Assembly: GCF_017349315.1 (NCBI RefSeq)
Contig: NZ_JAFMPP010000001.1
Span: 62,001-126,000, forward strand
Reading direction: 5' to 3'
From: Jiella flava
Lineage (GTDB): Bacteria; Pseudomonadota; Alphaproteobacteria; Rhizobiales; Rhizobiaceae
DNA length: 64,000 bases
Under the pieces are notes generated by a model. The model worked only from the letters and a program-made list of their open reading frames with translations, made no database searches and was not told where the DNA came from. Positions within the stretch are counted from its first letter, which is position 1; the number at the start of each line of letters is the position of its first letter. Made by a program: the position numbers and the translations under genes. This document shows, piece by piece, positions 57,930-64,000 of the stretch.

Positions 57930-59384
57930 TCAGCGCGGCAGGGTCGTCATGCCCATCAGATCGAAATCGATGGCCCGCGCCGCCTGCCGACCCTCACGGA
58001 TCGCCCAGACCACCAGCGACTGGCCGCGGCGGGCGTCACCGGCGACATAGAGCTTGTCCTTCGAGGTCAGATAGCGCTTGTCGTCGGCCACGATCGATAC
58101 GTTGCCGCGCCGATCCGTCCGCGTTTTCACCGCATCGCCCGCATCGGCGAGAAAGCCGGTCGGCAGCGGACCGGCAAAGCCGATGGCGATGAAGGCGAGA
58201 TCGGCCTTGATGATGAACTCGGTGCCCTCGATCGGCTTGCGCGCCTCGTCCACCTGGGCGCATTTAACCCCGGTCAAAACGCCGTCCTCGCCGACAAATT
58301 CCAGCGTCGCGATCTGAAACTCGCGCACAGCGCCCTCGGCTTGGCTCGACGAGGTCCGCATCTTCGTCGCCCAATAGGGCCAGACGGTCAGCTTATCCTC
58401 GGTTTGCGGCGGCTGCGGCCGGATGTCGAGCTGGGTCACCTTCACCGCGCCCTGACGGAACGCCGTTCCGACGCAGTCCGACGCGGTGTCGCCGCCACCG
58501 ACGACGACGACATGCTTGCCGCCCGCCCAGATTTCCTCGGCCGGCCAGCCAACGCTCTCGATAGCCTCGCCGCCGACCCGGCGGTTCTGCTGAACGAGAT
58601 AGGGCATCGCGTCATAAACGCCGGTCAGCTCATCATAGGGAATGCCGCTGTCACGCGGGCGCTCCGAACCGCCGCAGAACAGCACGGCGTCGTATTCGGC
58701 CTCGAGCTCGGCGATGGTCTTGTCGACACCGACATTGACCCCGCAATAGAAGGTCACGCCCTCATGGGACATTTGCTCGACGCGCTTGTCGATCCAGTGC
58801 TTCTCCATCTTGAAGTCGGGAATGCCGTAACGCAGCAGGCCACCCGGCAGGCTCTCGCGCTCATACACGGCAACGTCGTGGCCGGCGCGGCCGAGTTGCT
58901 GGGCAGCGGCAAGCCCGGAGGGGCCCGAACCGATCACCGCGACGCGCTTGCCGGTCTTCCGGGACGCCGGCTGCGGCTGGATCAGGCCGAGCTTGTAGGC
59001 CTTGTCGGCGATCGCCTGCTCAACGGTCTTGATCGCGACCGGCGTGTCCTCGAGATTCAGGGTACAGGCTTCCTCGCACGGGGCGGGACAGATGCGGCCG
59101 GTGAATTCCGGGAAATTGTTGGTGGAATGGAGATTGCGGACCGCCGTCTCCCAATCGCCCTGATAGATCAGGTCGTTCCAGTCCGGAATCTGGTTGTGGA
59201 TCGGGCAGCCCGTCGGACCATGGCAATAGGGAATGCCGCAATCCATGCAGCGCGCCGCCTGCTTGCCGACCTCTTCGTCGGACATCGGCAGGGTGAACTC
59301 ACGGAAATGGCGAATCCGGTCGGAGGCCGGCTGATATTTGTGGGTCTGCCGATCGATTTCGAGAAATCCGGTCACCTTGCCCAT
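57930..59384 (-). CDS. gltD: Glutamate synthase (NADPH) small subunit GltD
   Basis: A 484-residue flavoprotein. The N-terminal 4Fe-4S region has [16 protein letters not shown] and [12 protein letters not shown]. The FAD domain has [19 protein letters not shown], and the NADPH domain has [27 protein letters not shown] follows. It passes electrons from NADPH to the large subunit, GltB. gltB is not adjacent: the divergent neighbour is a GNAT gene. It may work with a distant gltB or belong to the related family of NADPH oxidoreductases. Start at 59384. Confidence 0.93.
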   Translation of the reverse strand: MGKVTGFLEIDRQTHKYQPASDRIRHFREFTLPMSDEEVGKQAARCMDCGIPYCHGPTGCPIHNQIPDWNDLIYQGDWETAVRNLHSTNNFPEFTGRICPAPCEEACTLNLEDTPVAIKTVEQAIADKAYKLGLIQPQPASRKTGKRVAVIGSGPSGLAAAQQLGRAGHDVAVYERESLPGGLLRYGIPDFKMEKHWIDKRVEQMSHEGVTFYCGVNVGVDKTIAELEAEYDAVLFCGGSERPRDSGIPYDELTGVYDAMPYLVQQNRRVGGEAIESVGWPAEEIWAGGKHVVVVGGGDTASDCVGTAFRQGAVKVTQLDIRPQPPQTEDKLTVWPYWATKMRTSSSQAEGAVREFQIATLEFVGEDGVLTGVKCAQVDEARKPIEGTEFIIKADLAFIAIGFAGPLPTGFLADAGDAVKTRTDRRGNVSIVADDKRYLTSKDKLYVAGDARRGQSLVVWAIREGRQAARAIDFDLMGMTTLPR

Positions 59385-59748
59385 CGTCACCCCCACATTC
59401 TGCGGCCTCTGACGCCTGACAGCGGCGCGCTCTTGCGCCCGCGCGCACCGAACGCCATGCCGCGGCATCGCCCGTTAAGCCGTTTCATCTTCGTTAGGAC
59501 AGTTCTACTGCCCCATTTGCGCGTTCCCGGCAAGCCCCGCCCCCGACGATAAGCGTGTCTGCCCCGCGCGATCGACAGCCCGTCGACCGCATTTTCGGCC
59601 GGGCCAAGCGCTGCGGCAAGAGCCGTGCTATATCGCATTGCATGATCAGCAGCTTGCCGCTGCGGCGGGACGCTCCGCGCGGCTCATCGGCCGCGAACTT
59701 CCGGCGCGTCGGTCCAACAGGGTGTCAAATTCCAAAAGGAGGTGTCCG

Positions 59749-60282
59749 TTGCCGCCCGGTATCGCGATCAGCAAGCTCACTTCCGACGCCCTGTTCGAGG
59801 CGGTGCAACGCATCGAGGGCGCGGCCTTCGAGACCTTGCGCGCCGCCAGCGCTGTGTCCGGAGCGATCCAGACCAGCAGCGACGACGAGCTTCGGGGCTA
59901 TCTGGACGACGGCTGCCTGTTCGCCGCCTTTCCCGAGGAATCGAATGCCGTCAGCCCAGACCCGGTCGGCTATGCCGGTGGCTATGGCGTCGCCGGCTGG
60001 CTGCAGCTTGGCGAAGTCGACGTCATGCCCGCCTGGCAAAAGCGCGGCATCGGCACCGCCTTGGTGCAAGCCGTGATCGGCGAAGCGCGGATGCGCGGCG
60101 CCATCGGCGTCACACTCACCACCGATCGCTTCGCCCGTTTTAACGCACCCTTTTACGCCTTGCTCGGTTTTGCCGCGCTGACACCGGCGCAAACCCCACC
60201 GCATCTGGCGGCGATTCTCGAGGCCGAGCCTGGCAAGGGCCTCGATCCGCAGCGCCGAGTGGCGATGGCGATCCGGTTTTAA
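59749..60282 (+). CDS. GNAT family N-acetyltransferase
   Basis: A 177-residue acetyltransferase. The start is the TTG at 59749, which has a near-perfect AAAAGGAGGT site just upstream. Motif A is GEVDVMPAWQKRGIGTALVQAV (the QxxGxG/A acetyl-CoA loop reads QKRGIGTA); motif B includes FNAPFYALLGF. Substrate unknown. It stands alone between gltD and DUF2794. Confidence 0.85.
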   Translation: MPPGIAISKLTSDALFEAVQRIEGAAFETLRAASAVSGAIQTSSDDELRGYLDDGCLFAAFPEESNAVSPDPVGYAGGYGVAGWLQLGEVDVMPAWQKRGIGTALVQAVIGEARMRGAIGVTLTTDRFARFNAPFYALLGFAALTPAQTPPHLAAILEAEPGKGLDPQRRVAMAIRF

Positions 60283-60503
60283 GGCCGATACGACCATGCT
60301 TGCCACCCCGCTTGCCCGTCGTTCAGGCATCCGACCGGCCGCCGCCCGGCCGAGGTCGATCGTCAGGACCGGCCGGCTCCAACGCGCATGTGACCGATCC
60401 CCCTTGAAGCCCGCTTGGCTCGACGCACCATTTCATGTCACCATATCGTCATGGTCGGACGTCCTTTGCGACCGTCCACTGCCATGGAGGGACACGAGCC
60501 ATC

Positions 60504-60878
60504 TTGACGCAATCTCTCGCAAATGGCGGCGCGTCCGCCGACCTCCTCGCCTTTCCGAACACGCAGCAGCAGACGAGTGTCGTCTCATTTGACCGAAGGG
60601 AATTGTCGGAAATCCTCAAAGTTTATGGCCGGATGGTCGCCAGTGGCGAGTGGCGCGATTACGCCATCGACATGCTGAAAGACCGCGCGGTGTTCTCGAT
60701 CTTCCGACGCAGCAGCGAAATGCCGCTCTACCGGATCGTCAAGGATCCGAAGCTTTCCCGCCGCCAGGGCGCCTATCAGGTCGTTGCCGCCGGGGGGCAA
60801 GTCTTGAAGCGCGGCCATGACCTCACCGCGGTGCTGAGGGTCTTCGATCGCCAAATTCGGCTGGCAGACAACGGCTGA
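60504..60878 (+). CDS. DUF2794 family protein
   Basis: A 124-residue protein of DUF2794, an alphaproteobacterial family of unknown function. Diagnostic stretch: SFDRRELSEILKVYGRMVAS, then WRDYAIDMLKDRAVFSIFRR and YRIVKDPKLSRRQGAYQVVA. No signal or membrane segment. No ATG occurs at the expected start, so a TTG at 60504 is proposed; GGAGGGA lies 13 bp before it. An ATG at 60435 would add 23 residues. Confidence 0.82.
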   Translation: MTQSLANGGASADLLAFPNTQQQTSVVSFDRRELSEILKVYGRMVASGEWRDYAIDMLKDRAVFSIFRRSSEMPLYRIVKDPKLSRRQGAYQVVAAGGQVLKRGHDLTAVLRVFDRQIRLADNG

Positions 60879-60986
60879 AAGCCGCCGATCGCAAGCCGGC
60901 GAACGAATCGTCGCAGCCGCGACGTCTTCGGACTTTGCGTCACCGCAATAGATGTCCCGGTTACGACACACGACCTGGACATTGAC

Positions 60987-62141
60987 ATGACGCAAGCTGC
61001 GACGGCCGAATCCCCTGAAACTCGCATCGGCGGCCTCGGCCTCGACGCCGACACGCCCACTGCCATTCCTGCCACCGGCTGGAAGCATATCCTCATCCGC
61101 GTCTTCGGCGAGATCTCGGAAGACCGCGTGATGCTCGTCGCGGCGGGAGTGACCTATTATCTGTTGCTGGCGATGGTGCCGGCGATGGCGGCAATGGTCT
61201 CCGTCTACGGGCTTTTCGCCGATCCGGTCACGGTCAGCGATCACGTCGCGACGCTGTCGACCTTCCTGCCGGGCGGCGCGCTGCAAATCGTCAATGAGCA
61301 GCTCAAGCGCCTGGCATCGGCCGCCGACAGCACGCTCGGTCTGTCATTGGTCGTGTCCCTCGCCGTGTCGCTGTGGAGCGCCAATGCCGGCGTCAAGGCG
61401 CTGTTCGAGGCGATGAACGTCGCTTATGAGCAGCGGGAGACTCGCTCTTTCGTCAAGCTGACGCTGACCTCGCTCGCCTTCACCCTGTGCCTGCTCGTCG
61501 CGGCGCTGATGCTGATCGCACTCATGGTGGTGCTGCCGATCGTCCTCGATCGGATTGGACTGAAGCAGGGCGCCGAATGGGCGATCTCGGCGGGATCGAT
61601 CCTCGCCGTCCTGATCGCCGTCTCCCTTGGCGTCTCGGCGCTCTATCGCTGGGGCCCCTGCCGGGCGAACGCCCAATGGGCCTGGATCACCCCCGGCTCC
61701 ATCCTCGCCGTGGTTGTGATCGCCGCGGTCTCGGTACTGTTTTCCTGGTACACGGCGAATTTCGGCTCCTATGACGCCACCTATGGTTCGCTCGGCGCGC
61801 TGATCGGCATGATGACCTGGATCTGGCTGACGATGATCGTGCTGATCGTCGGCGGTGAGCTGAATTCGGAGATGGAACATCAGACCGCCCGCGACACCAC
61901 CACCGGCCCGGCCAGGCCAATGGGCGAGCGTGGCGCAACGATGGCCGACACAATCGCCGAGGGCGAAACGATCGGCAAACGGGTTTACGCGGTTGAAAAC
62001 CCGTCGCTGCAGCGGGAACTGGAAGCGCTTCTCGATGGCTTCCAGCAACGGCGCCACGAGCGCGCCCGGCGGCGCGAATGGATTGCGGCGGCGGTTCCCG
62101 CCGCCCTCGCCCTCATCGCCGTGATCGGACTGTCGCGCTGA
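60987..62141 (+). CDS. YihY/virulence factor BrkB family membrane protein
   Basis: A 384-residue protein with six transmembrane segments in a YihY/BrkB domain (about 30-300): RVFGEISEDRVMLVAAGVTYYLLLAM-type opening, LWSANAGVKALFEAMN, RWGPCRANAQWAWITPGSIL and SLGALIGMMTWIWLTMIVLIVGGELNSEME. A last hydrophobic helix lies at the C-terminus. Function unresolved (once annotated RNase BN). Confidence 0.9.
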   Translation: MTQAATAESPETRIGGLGLDADTPTAIPATGWKHILIRVFGEISEDRVMLVAAGVTYYLLLAMVPAMAAMVSVYGLFADPVTVSDHVATLSTFLPGGALQIVNEQLKRLASAADSTLGLSLVVSLAVSLWSANAGVKALFEAMNVAYEQRETRSFVKLTLTSLAFTLCLLVAALMLIALMVVLPIVLDRIGLKQGAEWAISAGSILAVLIAVSLGVSALYRWGPCRANAQWAWITPGSILAVVVIAAVSVLFSWYTANFGSYDATYGSLGALIGMMTWIWLTMIVLIVGGELNSEMEHQTARDTTTGPARPMGERGATMADTIAEGETIGKRVYAVENPSLQRELEALLDGFQQRRHERARRREWIAAAVPAALALIAVIGLSR

Positions 62142-62177
62142 CCGCAAGCCCCGGCTTCGACACTGCGGGCCTGACGG

Positions 62178-62756
62178 TCAGGCGCGCGGCAGAGGCGCGG
62201 TGAGATCTCCGGGATAGGCGCACTTGTCGGGGACCGTCTGCCGCCCCTCGCCCAGCGCCCGCTGCATCAGCACGGTGTCGATCCAGCGATCGAATTTCAA
62301 GCCCGTGCCGGGCATCGTGCCGATCGTCTGGAAGCCGGCCTTTTGGTGCAGGCGGATCGAGCCGGCATTGTCGGCGCCACCGATCACCGCCAGCATCTGG
62401 CGAAAGCCCCGCCGCTCGCAGTCCACGATCAGCCGCGTCAGCAGAGCCGTCCCGACGCCCTTTCCTCGGGCGTGAGGTGCAAGATAGATCGAATCTTCAA
62501 CGAACCAGTTATAGGCGGGTCGGGTGCGAAATGGGCCGGCATAGGCGTAGCCGAGAATTGTCCCGTCGGCGGCCTCGGCGACGAGGCTGGGAAATTGCTT
62601 GGCATCGCGTTCGGCGAATCGGCGTGCCATCTCCTCGCCATCCGGCGGCGTCAGCTCATAGGTCGCCGTGCCGAGGCGCACCTCCTCGGCATAGATGGCC
62701 GTGATTGCGGCGATGTCGGCGGGATTTGCGGGGCGAAGAACATAGGCGCCGGACAC
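62178..62756 (-). CDS. GNAT family N-acetyltransferase (phosphinothricin-acetyltransferase-like)
   Basis: A 192-residue acetyltransferase. The GTG at 62756 has CAGGAG upstream and fits the family start (LRPANPADIAAITAIYAEEV). Other motifs: GTATYELTPPD, GYAYAGPFRTRPAYNWFVED, LAPHARGKGVGTALLTRL (acetyl-CoA loop) and MLAVIGGADNAGSIRLHQKAGF. It is similar to Pat/Bar enzymes, which acetylate phosphinothricin or methionine sulfone. The physiological substrate here is unknown. Confidence 0.9.
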   Translation of the reverse strand: MSGAYVLRPANPADIAAITAIYAEEVRLGTATYELTPPDGEEMARRFAERDAKQFPSLVAEAADGTILGYAYAGPFRTRPAYNWFVEDSIYLAPHARGKGVGTALLTRLIVDCERRGFRQMLAVIGGADNAGSIRLHQKAGFQTIGTMPGTGLKFDRWIDTVLMQRALGEGRQTVPDKCAYPGDLTAPLPRA

Positions 62757-62992
62757 GGCAAACTCCTGGTCGCTGCGATAATGCCGCGCCGCGTCGCTAG
62801 CGACGAGAATCGCAGGCACGAAGGCCGCAAGGTAGCGCCCGGTGAACGAATCGTCACGGAATTCGCCCCGTCATCGCCGTATTTGAACGCTTCTCCCATT
62901 GCGGCTGCGCGGTCCAATGCGTAAGCCACGGGCGACCTTGTCGCATCTGCGAGGACGGCACGAAAGACGAACGCGAACGACTGATCAATATT

Positions 62993-64000
62993 TTGACCGA
63001 CACAGCCAAAAAGACTAAAAAGAAAATCTCGATCCTCGCCCCCAACGAACGCGGCGTGGTGATCAAACTCGTTGGCCGCATCGTCCGCGAAAACGGCCGC
63101 TTGTTCATGCGTCAATACGCACTCGCCATCGCCTGCCTCGTCGCGGTCGCCGGCTCGACTGCGTTTCTCGCCTGGGTGATGCGCGATGTGATCGACAAGA
63201 TTTTCGTGCAGCAGAACCGCGCCGCGATCGTCTCGATCCCGCTGGTGGTGTTCGCCACCTTTGCGCTCCGCGGCGTTGCGAGCTACGGCCAGGCGGTGCT
63301 TCTCGCCCGCATCGGCAACAACATCGTCGCCCGCTATCAGCGCCGGATCTTCGCCCATATCACCGAGCTGTCGGTCGATTTCTTCGCCGAAAACCGCTCC
63401 GCCCATCTCGCCGCCCGGATCAATCAGAACGTCTCCGGCATCCGCGACACGCTCAACCTCACCATCACCTCGATCGCCCGCGACGCCCTCAGCCTGATCT
63501 TCCTCGTCGGGGTCATGATCATTCAGGATCCGGTGCTGTCGGGCATCGCGCTTCTGGCCGGACCGCCGGTCGTTCTGATGATCGGCGGACTGGCAAAGAA
63601 GCTGCGGGTGGCGACGCGCCAAGCGATCGACATCAACGCCCGCGTCCTCGCCTCGATGCAGGAGGCGGCGCAGGGCATCACCGTGGTCAAGGCCTTTACC
63701 ATGGAGGCGCCGCTGCGCGAGCGCATCGAGGCGCTGATCCTCAAGGCCGAGCAACGCTCCAACAAGATCGTAGCGATCACCGAACGCACCACACCGGTGA
63801 CCGAGATCGTCGCCGGTCTGGCGATCGCCGGCGTCATCGCCTATTCGGGCTATCGCGCCGTCGTCTACGGCTATTCGCCCGGCTCGATGTTCGCCTTCAT
63901 CACCGCCCTGCTGCTTGCCTACGATCCGGCCCGCCGCCTCGCCAAGCTGCAGGTCCAGCTCGAACGCGCCTTGGTCAATGCTTCGATGATCTACGAGATC
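62993..64000 (+). CDS. MsbA-type ABC exporter, N-terminal transmembrane half (partial)
   Basis: The gene runs off the end of the window; 336 codons are visible. They form an ABC exporter transmembrane domain: FLAWVMRDVIDKIFVQQN, RGVASYGQAVLLARIGNNIV, HITELSVDFFAENRSAHLAA, INQNVSGIRDTLNLTITSIA, QEAAQGITVVKAFTMEAPLR and TERTTPVTEIVAGLAIAGVI. The nucleotide-binding domain lies beyond 64000. The family flips lipid A or other lipids. The start is uncertain: the TTG at 62993 gives a lysine-rich N-terminus, but no good ribosome-binding site precedes it, and the frame is open for at least 100 bp upstream. Confidence 0.8.
   Translation, partial: MTDTAKKTKKKISILAPNERGVVIKLVGRIVRENGRLFMRQYALAIACLVAVAGSTAFLAWVMRDVIDKIFVQQNRAAIVSIPLVVFATFALRGVASYGQAVLLARIGNNIVARYQRRIFAHITELSVDFFAENRSAHLAARINQNVSGIRDTLNLTITSIARDALSLIFLVGVMIIQDPVLSGIALLAGPPVVLMIGGLAKKLRVATRQAIDINARVLASMQEAAQGITVVKAFTMEAPLRERIEALILKAEQRSNKIVAITERTTPVTEIVAGLAIAGVIAYSGYRAVVYGYSPGSMFAFITALLLAYDPARRLAKLQVQLERALVNASMIYEI

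Noticed and set aside
62882-62992. A cysteine-rich open extension before the ABC exporter
   Set aside because: The frame has several Cys and a PCRIC stretch that recalls a RecR-type zinc finger, but there is no start codon with ribosome-binding site and no continuity with any RecR domain; it is probably chance.

Overview
The window is a GC-rich, densely coding chromosomal stretch from an alphaproteobacterium, most likely of the order Hyphomicrobiales (Rhizobiales). That placement is inferred from gene content: the CtrA-pathway cell-cycle genes rcdA (DUF1465) and trcR (DUF1013), a DUF2794 gene, the order ftsY-septation protein, and the order ppiD-like/trpD/trpC/moaC/moeA. I cannot fix the genus. 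No tRNA, rRNA, CRISPR array, prophage or transposase gene was seen. Most genes are housekeeping, with many 4-bp ATGA start/stop overlaps.

Layout. 1-6.8 kb: ftsY end, septation protein, PCu(A)C copper chaperone, D-Ala-D-Ala carboxypeptidase, DEAD-box helicase, a PHA-granule-type protein, rsmI and yraN. 6.8-13.5 kb: a minus-strand corrin-ring operon in transcription order cbiX (His-rich tail), a DUF429-like/cbiC fusion, cbiET-type cobL, cobI/cbiL and a cbiG-cobJ fusion. CbiX plus CbiG point to the early-cobalt (oxygen-independent) route. cobQ lies 3.5 kb away, beyond a GGDEF-EAL gene and a TSUP permease. 18.5-21.6 kb: rcdA, a strong new small-RNA candidate with its own terminator, a quinone oxidoreductase and trcR. 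21.7-27.4 kb: a di-heme cytochrome c, two tiny DUF3309 membrane proteins, then a MarR-controlled FUSC/DUF1656/HlyD efflux operon with a clear operator inside its promoter.

27.5-38.2 kb: ispG, a lytic transglycosylase, a sugar-alcohol dehydrogenase, rfbB/rfbC divergent from rfbA, an FNT-family channel, and a VOC protein-kdsA-eno run. 38.3-40.5 kb: an unusual two-gene module, a large exported protein with one heme-c motif and a small partner, with lower-GC patches. 40.6-51.7 kb: pyrG, secG (very long tail), tpiA, ppiD-like/trpD/trpC/moaC/moeA, a HAD phosphatase and kdsD. 51.9-64 kb: an outer-membrane beta-barrel protein, galU, an MltB-type transglycosylase, a DUF459 SGNH-like protein lacking canonical catalytic residues, gltD without gltB, two GNAT acetyltransferases, DUF2794, a YihY/BrkB protein and the start of an MsbA-type ABC exporter.

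The least expected structure is non-coding. A family of MITE-like palindromic elements with CTAGTGG/CCACTAG ends occurs at about 13.65, 19.40 and 23.15 kb. One copy supplies the stop codon of a DUF3309 gene and another is an internally deleted 75-bp version. A separate 41-bp perfect repeat is shared between 5.43 and 23.09 kb. Cell-envelope functions (kdsA, kdsD, rfbABC, galU, lytic transglycosylases, carboxypeptidase, OMP) recur across the window but are spread over several transcription units.
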